Shown: positions 12,201 to 23,571, numbered from the stretch's first letter. The stretch is 64,000 nt of DNA from Stercorarius parasiticus (GCA_013396915.1 VWZL01000611.1:441864-505863), one strand, 5' to 3'. Numbers and translations: made by a program. The notes: generated by a model not told the origin, from the sequence alone.

Positions 12201-15200
12201 GGGTCTGCATGGGGCTGGCGGGAGGGAGGGGGGTCTGCGGGTGATGGAGAAGACAGATGCCTTGGGGAAGAGGGAGAGAGGAAATATTAATCGTGCGGTT
12301 TCCATTATACCCTGCAGCGGGGTGACAGGCTGCCAGTCACAGTCGTACAAATGAGGTCGTGCCAGTCACCCTTGTAACAGCCGCATCAGAAATAATAGCA
12401 ATGGGGCACTAATCATTGGTGGTATTTATATAGTGATTTCTACTGAGAAATCCCCAGGGCATGTGGCAGATTTAGGCAGCTGGAGAGGATTTCAGCAGTC
12501 ACAGGCGTGTGGCTGGTGGGGGCTCGAAGCGGGCACTATTGAGCAGAGCTGCAATGTGTGTTGGTTTTTGGGGAAGAAGGTAAGGAGTGCTGAACTGGGG
12601 TAAAACCTCAGGGAGTTCAGGTGGCCCAAGGGAGTTTGGCCAAGGTGCAAGTTCAGCACCCAAAACACTTGCTAAGAATTGATGGAGAAATGTCACCACC
12701 AGGGAAATGTCCACTCAGATGTCCCATCCCACTGACTTGCTGGTGTGTTGGTGCTGTGGAGCCCCTTCCTGGGGTGTCCCTGGTGTAGCTGTGTTTGGCT
12801 GAGCCACGGGACCACCCCCACCAGTGTCTCTGCAATGGAAGACATTTACTCTGGCCTGGGGAATGGGCAGAATCAGGTCTTGGGCCACGCAGGGTGGCTC
12901 CAGGCTGCGGTACCGCAGCTGCGGTCCCCGACTGAATGGAAAACGTGACGGATGTTGGCTTTCCCCAGCACTGGCGCTGACTGGTCCCGGCTCAGCGCTG
13001 CAGTGCTGCCCCGGGATGGTGCTGCTCTCCCGGGAACACCCATTTGCACAGGGCAAGGGGAAGCCCAGGAGCCGGGGACGTCAGCAGGAGGGGCAGCGGG
13101 AGGAGCGGGGTCTGCGCCGGACTGTGGGTGGCTCCTTGACTCGCCCTGCCAGACATTGTGGACATCAAACCAGCCAACATGGAGGAGCTGACGGAGGTGA
13201 TCACGGCTGCCGAGTTCCACCCGCACCACTGCAACACCTTTGTCTACAGCAGCAGCAAAGGCACCATCCGGCTGTGCGACATGCGCACCTCTGCCCTCTG
13301 TGACCGCCACGCCAAGTGTGAGTATGGCCCATGGCTGGAACGGAGTCCCCTTTGGGTTAAAAGAGCCCAAAAAAGGGAGCACGGAGGCTGACCTAGGCAC
13401 AGGTCTCCCCTGCCACCTGGCCCCATTCTCCCTCCGGTGTGCTGGGCTGTGGTCCTGCCGGCCCCTCGGTGTTCCCATGGCCGCCTGCCCTTAGTCCTGC
13501 CTGGCCCCAAAAGGGTCCCGGCCCCTCACCCTCTGGGGAGCATGTTAAAGCCCCAGGGTGGTCTCTGGGTCTGAGGGGTCACTGGATGTCGGTGCGCAGC
13601 AGCTACAGAGCTGTTGATGCTGGGAGACAGGGAGTGCTTCATTTCTTCAGGCCGTTTGTCCAAATAGCCTCCTGTCCTGTTGTCAACTGTGGTCGATGCC
13701 TCGGGGGTCAGGATGTGCAGAAAAGCCCCCTCAAAACCTGGAGTAAGCTGGGCAGGTGGGGAGTTTGTCTCTGGTCCTCCCCAGCCGATGGGATGAGCGA
13801 GCAGCTGCTGAGGCAGCCAGCAAAGCATGGCTCCTGCTCGGCCTGTGCCTCTCAGGGGATCGTTACTGGAAATATTCTCCTTATGAGCAATGGCTCAGTA
13901 AAGTACTGGCACGAACACCTACGGCATTTGTGGGAGGGCTGGTAAATACCTGTTGCTGTTCTTTGTGCCCTCGCAGTTCCTGGAACTCTGTGCTGAGCAC
14001 GGTGCTGTAAATAAGGCACAAAGATGGGACAGATCTAAAGGAGTTTGGTGTCTGCCTTAAAGACAGAGAAATGTGGCAGAAGTGAGGGCTGCTCTGCTGT
14101 GTGACGGGGTGGCTAAAACCCCTGTGTCTCCTGTTCTTCTTTGAGTTTTCTTCAGAAAATGGCCAGTATCTTGTGGGAAATTAGGGAGATTTTCAGTACT
14201 TAAACTGTGATCATGTTGCAAGAACAACATGCACAAAGAGAGTACCAGTTACTGGAGCCCAGGGTTGATAATCTTCATCCAGAGAGCACCCGGGTATTTC
14301 AGCTTTAGGTTGCCTAGAGGCAATAGGGAATTACACACCAGCTACTGCTTTTGTGGTCTTGAGCTGCGGTTGCACTCTGATACCTGGTTTTAAACTGGAG
14401 TAAAATGGATGGAGAGGAAGGCTTAAATTGCTGTCTGGAGATTTGGAAATATCGAATGGCAGTTTTCCCAAATCCTGAGCAAAACACACCTTTCTATTCT
14501 TGTATTTCCCGACTGTGTCTCACAGTCCTACAGTGACAGCTCCCAGCTGAGGATCAGAATACGATTAAGGAACAAACAAAATTCATTTTCCTGACACTTC
14601 GGCGGCAGAAGCCCCCCCCAGCATCCCCTTTGTTGGGGTACCTCGGCGAGCACACCGGCCAGCGGTGAATCCCGGCTGGGTTTGACCTCTCCCGTGACAT
14701 TTCCTTATTGATTTCCCTCCATCGCTCAGAAGCATCAGCCTCAGTCAATTGCAGTTCAGCAGATGTGTGAGTGGAAATTGAGACGGTTCATCAAAGTTCA
14801 AAATGAAAAGCAACATTGGCTTTTGGAGGCAAATCCTCCAATGGAGACATTTAATAACTGTCAATATTTAATAACAATGCGGAAGATAGCACTGCACATC
14901 CCAGTCATGTTTATTTAGATAGATGCAGTGTGCTGCTTGGGGCCAGCTTTTACTTATGTGCTTCTCTTATTAAATTCTGTTTGCGCATTTTAATTGCGGC
15001 TCCTGCGATCTGTGACACCGTGCGTGTTCCTCCAGCCACGGAGCTGACCTGAGAGAGAGCATCAGCTTCCACACAGGAATGCCCGCTCCGCAGGGATGCG
15101 GAGCCGTGAGCTACAGCACTGAGAGGGGCACTGGTCCTGCCAGGGGACGCACAAAGATATGGGAGGTGTTGTCCAAAGTGCCATTGGAAGCCAAAGGGGA

Positions 15201-18200
15201 GATTAGGATTCCTGGAGCACCAACAGAAGCAATCCTGCTCTCAAAAGCATATGGGAAAGCAAGGAAAAACCCTGTTCGGGGTTACTACAGTTACTTCCCC
15301 ATAGCAAATGCCTTGGGCTTTCCACTTTTTTTTTAAGGAGTCGCCTGTGATCGTACCTAGCAAGCTCATGAAACAGAAGGCTCCAAATACAGCCCGTTTC
15401 CCAGAGGAAGACCTTTCCCTTCTTGTCTTTTCCCCGCTGGCTGCGTTACAGCGACACTACCAAACGTTTATTCTGTGCTGAAAACAGTTTCAGCTTTGGT
15501 TAGAAACAAAGCTGCTTTGATAAGGTAGCCAACAGCATACGGATTTTTACCAGACAGTATTGCAGAGGTATTTCTAAAGCAAGCCCCCCCCAGCTTGTAT
15601 TTGGGCAGGTTCTGCTGCCCTTTGGGGACACCGCGGGGAGGGGGAGGAAGGCCCCGCCACACTGCATCGCGGCTGCTTTCCAAGCGCCCGGTGGAAGGGC
15701 TGGCAGTGTCCTGAGGAGCGGGGCCACCCCAGAGCCCTTCTTGGCCAGCTGGGGGTTGGTTTGGCCTGCGCCCCCAGGGAGAGGGTGTGATGAAGCTGCT
15801 GGGGAAGGAGGGCTGGCAGAGCGGGCCGGCACGGGGAGGGCAGCTCCTGCGCAGTGTCAGAGGAAAATAGGCTTGTTGTGTAACAGAGAATTAGTGCTCA
15901 GAAATCCTTTCCATGAGCTCAGCAGCCCAGATCTGCTTCTGCAGTGGGAGCAAAGCCCCACAAAAGCCTTCAGCCAAGAAGCAAAAATAGCTCCCCCGAG
16001 CCCCTGCCCAGCCATGGGTGGGGGTCTCGGGCTGCTCCGCTGCCTCCTTGCCCGCTTCCCACTCCAGGCTGAGACCCCGGTGGCTGAGGGGACGGTGCTG
16101 GCAGGGTCTGGGGACAGCAGGGTCCAGCCACCCCGCAGACAGCAGCTTCCCCCCATCCTGCCTGGGGGTTGCCAGGGCCCGCATCGGTCCTCAGAGCTGC
16201 CAAAAGCACTGCGTTAATCTGTACCTCGTCTGTGAGGAAGAGAAACACGTTTTGTTGCCTTGCTACAGATAGGAAGAATAAGGCAGAAAAGAGAATCGCT
16301 CAAGTTCACGGGGGAAGTTGGCACTAGACAAGTAATTTCTGCTCCTTAGCCCATGGTTGCTGCACCTCTGGGCTGGGAGCAGGTTGGAGAGCTGATTTTT
16401 CCAATATGAAGCAAAGCTCAGTTCTCGGCTTGTGCTAGCTTAGCTTTTCCTCAGCGACGATCATGATTAATTTTGTGCTTAGGTGCACTGTCGGTGGAGT
16501 TTTGACCTTTTATTTGAAGCAAGAGAAGAAGCAGAGGGACTGGATTAGCTGGAGCCTCGGCTGAAGTCTGGAGGGGTCAGAGACCTGGCCTGGAGCTTGT
16601 GTGCTAAGTGGCTCCATGGCTTTTAGTGCATGGTCCAGACGGGCCACCTTGCACACGTGAGCGTGCAGCCCCCGGGCCAGCGCCCCCCTCTCTCCCCGAC
16701 CATTGGGACTGCATGCGGGGGCCAGAGCCCAGCAGAGATGGCGACGCGGCTTTGCCCGTGCTGGTGCACTGTCAGAGGAGGTTTGGCTCATACAGGGTGA
16801 TACAGACCCGTGCTGAAACACAGCCACCAATTAAATCTGCAGCGTGCCTGCTGGTGGCTGGTCCCAGGAGCACCCCAAAAGCTCAGCGGGGAATAACTAC
16901 CATGTACCACTCGCCTGCTCAAGCAGAGCTTGGGTTGATTGATCCAAAGTTCTTTTATCCGACAAGTTGCTTAATGCAGCTGGTCATCTGGGGCAACCTG
17001 AAACTCAGGATGCGCAAAAGAGGAGGAGAAGGAGAAGGAGAAGGAGGGAGAGGGGAGCTGGGCTCTGCTAACCGTGTCTTTGCAAAGAGAGGGGAGTACA
17101 GGGGTAAAACAGCCACATCTGCACTTCGACTGAGATGTGTGGGTTTGGGAGATGCTCCCAGTGCTGCCATGGTCTGCAGTGTGCTGCGGCTGAGCAGAGG
17201 ACTGCCCTGTGGCTGCTGTCTGCCCTGCCTGGAGGCACCCACGTCCCCTAGGTGATGATCTGCCCTTGCTGGTCAGGGACCCGGCCGCTTGGCTAGCAGG
17301 TGTCCTCCAAACGCCAGGAGAGGCTTGGCCTCATCCCTGGAAATCACGTGTGCCAGCTTGGAGGAAAGGCTCAGCCATGTATCCCAGGCAGCCACGTGCC
17401 AGTGGCACGTCCAGGGGTGAAATGGAGAGTGATGACTCTGCAAAGCCAGACCAGGCTCCAGCAAAACACATTTGCTCCCCTGTTCCTGCTAACAGCATGT
17501 TTGCTTTACCTATTTTTTCAGCTAAGCCTTTTATAGAGGAAAAAGGTTACATAAGTAGAGCACAGTGATCTGATTCCCCATTAGAAAACTCACTGCTTTG
17601 TGCAGACAAAGACAGCCCTGGGACTCTGCGGGGCAAGGCGAGGCGAGCCGAGCCAAGCCAAGCTGAGCTCTCATTGTCCAGGTTTCGGCTGGAGCAGAGT
17701 GAGCTGGTCGTGTCGCCCCCAGAAGCTAATCATCTCCTTCCTCCCACCCCTTGCAGGAGCTAATGATGTCCTGCTGCACAGAATAATAGGCCTGGCAGGA
17801 CCTCAAGCTAGGAATTAACTAGTCGGTTTTGCAGAATCTCCGGGGGGTGAAGAACAAACCTCTTGTGCCACCCTGAGCTCATTTAGCAAAGCAGGAAACC
17901 TCTTTGCCTTTGCAGCACTCTCCTGACTTCATCCGAAAGCAAAATTTCCGCTTGGTGAATCATTCGCTTCTAACAGGGCAGGTGTTGAGGTGACGCTGAG
18001 TCCAGAGAGGGACCCGAGTGACAGCCACGGCCCCAGCTCAGGGACGTCGTCTCCAGAAGTGATATTTGACCGATTGCTCTCTGTGTTGGTAGGGCTGCTT
18101 TTTGCTTCCTGGTATCAGAGCCCTGGTACAGCAGGCAAGGAGACTGGCACAGGGAAAATGCAGTTAGCCTGTAACAGACTTCACCTCTTAGCTGCCCTGA

Positions 18201-21200
18201 GTTTTAAAAAGTCAATGGCTCCTCTGCACTGGACTGCCTACGGGACCGGATCCTGCACTGGACTCGATGCACAGCTGGATCCTGCCTTCTCACCTTGTGC
18301 TCAAGTTCCCGGGCACAGAGGAGGTGCTGTGTGGGACCCCCTCGCTCTCCCGCTGGGCTGGGGCTGATGCTCCATCCCTGCCCCAGCCCATTGCTGCAGC
18401 CCGCGCTCCCCTGTGGGCACGAGGGGATGGACGACCCTCGCTGCACTGCTGCTCGGGCAGGACGCGGAGGACGGGGACTCGCCCGAGGAGGGAGCAGCGG
18501 GGATGTGACGCCGTGCCAGGGAAACTGTCCCTGCATCCCAGCGGGGGTACATGGTACCTGGAGTCAGAGAGCTGTTCCAGCTGCTCATATCAAGACGTCT
18601 CACCCTTGCTGACTCGTCTTGGTGCTGCCTCAGCTCTGGGTTCATTCTCTGAGGCCTTTCCTTTTTGACAGTTGATCTGCAATTTAACGTTTTCTACTTC
18701 TACAGTATCAGCAACAATTTCCTCTTGCTCCTATACTATAAGCTGAACCCCTCCAGCCTTAACATCAGCTCACATACGCGCATCCATGACGGAAACGGTG
18801 CAGCCATTAAAACAAGCCTCATGACGCCGGCCGACCTGGTGTGAGCAAACCTGTGTGGATTACAGCAAAGACAAGTTGTGGCATTCAGATGCTCTCCCCA
18901 GACTGCCTCAGATCTTTACTTTCTCTTGTTGCTGTCGCTTTTCTTATTTAAAAAACCTGACGTGTCATCAGATTTCCTGCTGGTGATTAAAGGGCGCAGA
19001 GCTGGGTCCTGCTGTGGGCAGTGCCACTTCTGATTTGTGGAGAGATCATTTATACTGGCACTTCAGGCATTTTTTCTGCCATGCTCAGGAGTTCAGGCGT
19101 TGGTACCACAGGGCTCAACGAGGGGGTGATAAACCTGAGCAAACGCCAGCATTGTGTGGGGCACACTGCAGAGTGGCCGGGCCGGCTGCTGGCACGTCCC
19201 CTGCTCTGGGCACCGAGAGGTCGGAGCCAACAGCCCCCGCGGCAGAAGGTTTGTAGTGGAGGGTTTGTTCATGAGCTTTGCCATTTACCCAGCGATATTC
19301 TTCAATGCTGCGCTGGAGAGCCGTCTGTAGAGGTGGAAAGAGCAGGCTGGACAGATGTCCCCGCATCGGCAGCATCTCTTCTGATGCGTCTCTGTGATGG
19401 TTTTTTAAAGCCGTACTTGCCCAGCTAATGTTACTTCGAAATCAAATTTGTAAATACATTTAATTTGGAACTTCCATCAGTCTCCTTCAAACTGTGATTT
19501 ATTTGAAGGTTGATCAGATTAAATCTGTAGGTTGCAGTGGCTATAAAATATTTACATTGACTTGCAGTTATGCTGCACATCATTGATTTCTAGAGAGCAG
19601 AAGTGACATGCAAGGCTCTAAATCTTCTGGGTTTCTGTGGTGCTCTTGATAGATTGGTCTCCGATGGTCCTTCTTGCTTACTGCACACATTAAAAACAAA
19701 GGAGCTTCAATTGTGCCAAGTGAAGTCCCTAAAATATGGGCATTTGTCTGGTCTGGGCCAAGCCCAGAAGTGGGGAGCGCTGGCCCGGCCCACTGCAGTG
19801 ATGTCCCAGGGTTGCGGGTGCCTCTGCTCAGCGGAGCGGGGCGGTGGCACTGAGGCCAGAGGGGGCTCGGGCGGTGGCGGCAGCTGCGCCGGGATGTGGC
19901 TCGGTGCTGTCTGTAGGGCTCCACAGCCAAAGTGGAGCCCCCTGGCTCCGGGGGTGCCCACTCCCCGCCCAGGAGCATCCTGTGGTGCTGCAGCAGGGCA
20001 GCAGGTCCTGGGGACAGGGAGCTCCTGCCTCGGCTGATGCCAGGGCTTGTCCTTTCCTGTTCCACAGTTTTTGAAGAGCCCGAAGACCCAAGTAACCGGT
20101 CATTTTTTTCCGAGATCATCTCCTCAATCTCCGATGTCAAATTCAGCCACAGTGGGAGGTATATCATGACCCGGGACTATCTCACTGTCAAGGTGTGGGA
20201 CCTGAACATGGAGAACCGGCCCATTGAGACCTACCAGGTGAGCGTGGCACATTCGGGCACCCACCAGCGATCAGGCACCTGCCGTGCTCCTGCCTGAGCC
20301 ATGCTCCTGGGCTGGCAGCAGAGGTGACAGGGACAATCCTGATGGGTAGGAGTGTCGTGCCGTTAAATCGTGGAAAGCAAAGAACTGTTAAATGTGTGCT
20401 CAAGTGGCTGGTGAGTTGTAACCCACATCCCCAGGTCAGGTGTGAGTGAGGAGGGGATGTGCAGGTGCTTGCAGCCCTGAGGGCAGGCACCCTCCTTGCC
20501 ACCCTCTGCCTGGGGATGTGCCCCGGCACTGCCTGAGCCCTACGTGCGGCAGTGCTGGTGCTGCTTCTCACAGTAGAAAGGTGGCTGTGGTCACGGGCAT
20601 GCAATAGTATGCCATGCCCAACGCTACCTGGCTCGGCTGTGGCGAGGGCTGGGCTGGGCTGGGTCCGTCAGCTCCCCGCAAGCACTGGGCTGGGCTGGCG
20701 TTTGCCGGCCGCTGGGCTGTGGTGGCCGGTGCGGGGGCTACACACCCTGTCTCTCCCTGCTGGCAGGTTCATGACTACCTGCGGAGCAAGCTCTGCTCAC
20801 TCTACGAGAATGACTGCATTTTCGACAAGTTCGAGTGCGTCTGGAACGGGTCGGACAGGTGAGCGGCGCGGCAGCAGCCGGGCACCCAGCCCTGCAGGTG
20901 CCGCAGTCGGCCCGGAGGGTGCGTGCTTTGGGACAGGCGGGTGGCTCCCGTGTCCCCGCATGGTCCCTTCCCCGCCTTCGGCTGGGTGCGGGGTCTGGCA
21001 GGTTTTCCTGTGGGTACCTCAGGGGTCACCTGAAGCCGCAGCCCTGTACCCGGGCGCTGCTGAGGGCGTCTGATGGGGACCCAGCTCTCCCTGGGATGGG
21101 TTCAGTTCCTGTCTCCATCCCACCTACACCCAGAGCAGGGTGTGATGCATTTGGCTCCAGACTGCCAAAATCTGGGGGTGACAACTACCCACGCATGAAT

Positions 21201-21945
21201 CGCACCGAACCAGAAAGCAGGCAAAACTAGTTGACCTTGTGGGCTTGCCACATTTTTCTGTCTGAAGCATCAGAGGGAGTTAACGAGGCACAGCTGGGCC
21301 TGAAGCCCAAATTCCAAACCTAATCCAAATCTCATTATGCCTCTGGGTACTCAGTCTGCCTCGAGTCATGAAGCGGTTTAGCTCTAAAAAGGTGTGAAAA
21401 TAATTCGCTTCAGGTCAGCTAACTCTTTGCCATAAAGACTGATCTCCGTATGAGTTGTTATCCTGAGAGGAGTTGCCTGCCCCGTGCATATTCCCTGGGT
21501 TAAGGAGGGGGACATGGGGACACAGTTTCACTGGCTGAGTCTGAGCCTTTTGGCGCGGGACTGTGCCTGATGTCCTGGTTGTGCCCCGCGTCCGGGCAGG
21601 TCCAGGGTGTCACAGCCGTGAGGGTGGCAGGGCCGGGGTGACCCGTCCCTCCTCCCTCCTCTCAGCGTCATCATGACCGGCTCCTACAACAACTTCTTCC
21701 GCATGTTCGACCGCAACACCAAGCGCGACGTGACGCTGGAGGCCTCGCGGGAGAACAGCAAACCCCGCGCCATCCTCAAGCCCCGCAAGGTCTGCGTGGG
21801 CGGCAAGCGGAGGAAAGACGAAATTAGCGTGGACAGTCTGGACTTTAGCAAAAAGATCCTGCACACAGCTTGGCACCCCTCCGAGAATATCATCGCCGTG
21901 GCAGCAACAAATAACCTGTATATATTCCAGGACAAGGTTAACTAG
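110..21945 (+). CDS. PPP2R2B: PPP2R2B, 3' part of gene (six coding exons, spliced)
   Basis: Regulatory subunit B55-beta of protein phosphatase 2A, a seven-bladed WD40 propeller that binds the A scaffold and C catalytic subunits and chooses substrates; in vertebrates it is mainly neuronal. Coding segments: 110-222, 11442-11619, 13153-13317, 20068-20237, 20767-20858 and 21666-21945. They join in one frame, with lengths 113, 178, 165, 170, 92 and 280, and encode 332 residues ending in FQDKVN. This corresponds to residues 112-443 of the 443-residue family protein. Residues such as [19 protein letters not shown] and FEITNQSF fit the beta paralogue; PPP2R2C, as I recall it, has ITERDK and a different sequence after INLW. 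Exons encoding residues 1-111, the promoter and the region matching the human SCA12 CAG repeat lie left of the window. All introns are GT-AG. Confidence 0.97.
1536..1565. repeat. 15-base tandem duplication
   Basis: Two perfect copies of GGGGATGTCGGAGCT in tandem inside the large PPP2R2B intron. No function is apparent. Confidence 0.85.
2243..2320. repeat. 39-base tandem duplication
   Basis: Two imperfect copies, each starting CCTGGGCAAGGGGAGGCCA, begin at 2243 and 2282. They lie in GC-rich intron sequence. A likely minisatellite seed; no function is apparent. Confidence 0.8.
11442..11619 (+). CDS. PPP2R2B: PPP2R2B exon, residues 150-208
   Basis: A 178-base exon that starts in phase 0 after CCCGCAG and ends with one base of the next codon. 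It encodes [36 protein letters not shown] and [19 protein letters not shown]. The [10 protein letters not shown] motif is a classic WD strand. I recall that its second Asp is the substrate-groove residue called D197 in B55-alpha. The donor is GTATCC, weaker than usual at +5 and +6, but the conserved frame across the junction (SF then [10 protein letters not shown]) fixes it. Confidence 0.96.
11620..13152 (+). other. PPP2R2B: PPP2R2B intron of 1.5 kb
   Basis: GC-rich intron with no exon or transposon recognised. At about 12285-12460 an AT-rich patch carries motifs such as CACTAATCATTGG and TATTTATATAGTG; it is a candidate conserved element or an old repeat remnant. Confidence 0.75.
13153..13317 (+). 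CDS. PPP2R2B: PPP2R2B exon, residues 209-263
   Basis: A 165-base exon that completes an Asn codon split A|AC and then encodes [34 protein letters not shown] and [20 protein letters not shown]. It ends with the first T of a Phe codon before a GTGAGT donor. The IRLCDMR segment is a WD-repeat strand. Sequence and phase match the family exactly. Confidence 0.96.
13318..20067 (+). other. PPP2R2B: PPP2R2B intron of 6.7 kb
   Basis: GC-rich intron. It holds a purine-only GGAGAA-type tract at 17016-17057 and AT-rich patches at about 14040-14560, 14745-15010, 18690-18845 and 19425-19600, which stand out as possible conserved non-coding elements. I see no additional exon and no identifiable transposon. 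Confidence 0.75.
17016..17057. repeat. Purine-only GGAGAA-type simple repeat
   Basis: Forty-two consecutive A/G bases built from GGAGAA-like units, inside a PPP2R2B intron. Confidence 0.85.
20068..20237 (+). CDS. PPP2R2B: PPP2R2B exon, residues 264-320
   Basis: A 170-base exon after TTCCACAG. It completes a Phe codon and encodes [38 protein letters not shown] and [18 protein letters not shown]. It ends in phase 0 at GTGAGC. The VKVWDLN strand is a WD repeat, and the [15 protein letters not shown] segment is a hallmark loop of the B55 family. Confidence 0.97.
20238..20766 (+). other. PPP2R2B: PPP2R2B intron of 529 bases
   Basis: Short GC-rich intron with repeated GGGCTGGGCTGG motifs near 20647-20698. 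I see nothing else in it. Confidence 0.85.
20767..20858 (+). CDS. PPP2R2B: PPP2R2B exon, residues 321-350
   Basis: A 92-base exon after TGGCAG. It encodes [18 protein letters not shown] and [12 protein letters not shown] and ends with AG of a Ser codon at a GTGAGC donor. It is essentially identical to the mammalian B55-beta sequence. Confidence 0.97.
20859..21665 (+). other. PPP2R2B: PPP2R2B last intron, 807 bases
   Basis: GC-rich at both ends. A more AT-rich stretch at about 21240-21480 has no recognisable motif. It ends with a C/T-rich tract and CAG at 21663-21665. Confidence 0.8.
21666..21945 (+). CDS. PPP2R2B: PPP2R2B last coding exon, residues 351-443 and stop
   Basis: Starts with C, completing an AGC Ser codon, then encodes [75 protein letters not shown] and the end [17 protein letters not shown], then TAG. 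The basic [15 protein letters not shown] loop and the [11 protein letters not shown] ending are diagnostic of B55 subunits; PPP2R2C, as I recall it, has a few extra residues after KVN. The exon is more GC-rich than the other coding exons. Confidence 0.98.
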
Positions 21946-22001
21946 GAGGACAAGTTGTTCTTTAGGAATCTCATGTACTAGTAAACACAAGATTTCAAAT
22001 G

Positions 22002-22050
22002 TTTCTTTTCTTTTTCTTTCTTTCTTTCTTTTTTTTTTCCTTTTCCTTCC
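22002..22050. repeat. Pyrimidine (TTTC) simple repeat
   Basis: An uninterrupted C/T stretch with TTTC repeats and a run of ten or more T, in the PPP2R2B 3' UTR. It could bind polypyrimidine-tract proteins when transcribed. Confidence 0.85.
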
Positions 22051-22793
22051 TGTTCCTTTGTTCAGTCATTCCTCTGCAGCTAGCATTGTGCAGAGGGGAG
22101 CACCCCCAGGGCAGCGGGGGCACCCGACAGACACCAGATTTCTCTTTATTTGCACGTGGAGAGTGAAGACGTAAGGTGTGCGGATGGGGAGGTGGAGGCT
22201 CTCGCTGTCCTGTTGTCCCCGGGCAGCACGGGGCTGCCTGTAGCTGCCCATGTCCCAGCATGGTGCCAGCGGCGTGGGCTGCCGTCAGCCGGCTGGGGGG
22301 AGAAGGGGCGCGGGGCGCACGCTGGGGGCCCCGGCGCAGTTTTAGTTACAGCGGATTGTGTTAAACTTGGTCCTAGAAATATCCCACCTGTTACGTTGCA
22401 AGGCCAGAATGTCGTCCCCTTTGCCGTTTTTCACATCTGTCTTTTATTATTATTATTTTGTGTTTTTACCAACAGAGACAGCAAAACCAAACGTAAAATG
22501 GAAAAGTTCAGATTTGCAATGGGCAAGCTTAAAGGGGGGGATCTGCTGCGCACCGAGCTGTATCTGCTCTGGCCAGGCTCCTACCTCCCCCCACCCCACA
22601 GAAACTCTCCTGAGGATTTGGCTTTGTAGATACTGTGGTGCCTTTTTTGGTATATGAAATACCTTTATAAATGATGCTTCCAAACTGCATTGATTGCAAA
22701 CCAAATTGAACCTGGGCTTTTCTTCTGCATTTCTTGTCTTCTGCTTTGGTCATTTTTACTTGTTCTGTTGTAAGCTCTTGCATGTTTTGACTG

Positions 22794-22820
22794 TCTCTCT
22801 CTCTCTCTCTCCCCCCCTTT
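22794..22820. repeat. TC dinucleotide repeat
   Basis: A TC microsatellite followed by a run of C, in the PPP2R2B 3' UTR. Confidence 0.85.
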
Positions 22821-22990
22821 CTGTTTTAATTAATTTATTTATTTATTCGACTTTTTTAAAGATAAAAGTATAAGTTGCTAATTTATGACCTTCTAAAAAA
22901 GAATCCAACCGTATATTGCTGTTAGCACCTGACTGCTTCAGAGAGAGGCTGTCTGTGGTCCTACATTAGAATAATAATAATGATAATAAT

Positions 22991-22996
22991 AATAAA
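22991..22996 (+). promoter_or_regulatory. PPP2R2B: Poly(A) signal AATAAA, probable PPP2R2B 3' end
   Basis: First AATAAA downstream of the stop codon on the + strand, about 1.05 kb after it. A T/G-rich stretch (TCTTCCTGTTTG) follows within 25 bases, as expected for a cleavage site. Confidence 0.6.
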
Positions 22997-23565
22997 AACA
23001 ATAACTCTTCCTGTTTGCATGGCAAGGCTGCCCCTTTCTACTCTAAGGATTGTTCAGGTCCCTCTTTTACTTGAGCAATTCTTGAACAAAAAAAAAGAAC
23101 TACTGAATTTTCAGTCAATCTGAAAACCGCTCCTGCAACAAAAAGCAAATGAATATATGAAGTCAATTAAAAAAATCCAACACTGTCACTGTAGAAGTGG
23201 CTCCATAAGGGTGACCCTGTTGTGCATCCACTCCGTGGGGGCAGCGGGATCCCACCAGCGCCCACATCCCGACACGAGTCTCTACGGGTGACGTACTCCC
23301 TGGGGCAGCCCCTCTGCGAGGCACCACACGATGCCCAGCGCCTCCGCGATGGCCTCCATCTCTTCCACCCGACTGGGAGACAAACTGCTGCTGGCTCCAG
23401 GAGCGCAGGAACCACAGGGAAAAGCGGTGCCCGGGCCGGGGGACGGAGCCCGGAGTGATGCCCTGTAGGGACACCCCATCCCCGGCGCAGGGCAGCAACA
23501 GGGAGAACTTGCTGCCTTCAGAGGAGAGATCACAAGGGAAAAAACAAAGTGCACTGGCTTATAAC

Positions 23566-23571
23566 TTTATT
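23566..23571 (-). promoter_or_regulatory. Minus-strand poly(A) signal AATAAA, gene unknown
   Basis: Read on the - strand, AATAAAGTTATAAGCCAGTG is followed by CACTTTGTTTTTTCCCTTG. This is a hexamer, a CA cleavage candidate about 15-20 bases later, then a U/GU-rich element. It lies about 7.3 kb beyond the TCERG1 stop and may mark an unannotated minus-strand transcript or a very long alternative UTR. It could also be chance. Confidence 0.4.

Larger units (their letters stand above)
21946..23015 (+). other. PPP2R2B: PPP2R2B 3' untranslated region (extent inferred)
   Basis: Follows the stop codon. It contains a long pyrimidine tract (22002-22050, TTTC-type), a TC dinucleotide tract near 22794-22819, repeated ATTTATTT-like AU-rich motifs near 22835-22850 and an AAT-type repeat near 22970-22996. 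The AATAAA at 22991 is the first canonical poly(A) signal after the stop, so the transcript probably ends near 23010-23020. The AU-rich motifs could affect mRNA stability. The end point is inferred, not observed. Confidence 0.65.

Noticed and set aside
16990..17060. Purine tract as a coding or CRISPR-like repeat
   Set aside because: It is a simple GGAGAA repeat with no spacers and no coding context.
22440..22530. Acceptor-like TTTTTACCAACAG in the PPP2R2B 3' UTR
   Set aside because: The coding sequence already ends with the conserved QDKVN and a stop upstream. The following open frame has no known homologue.
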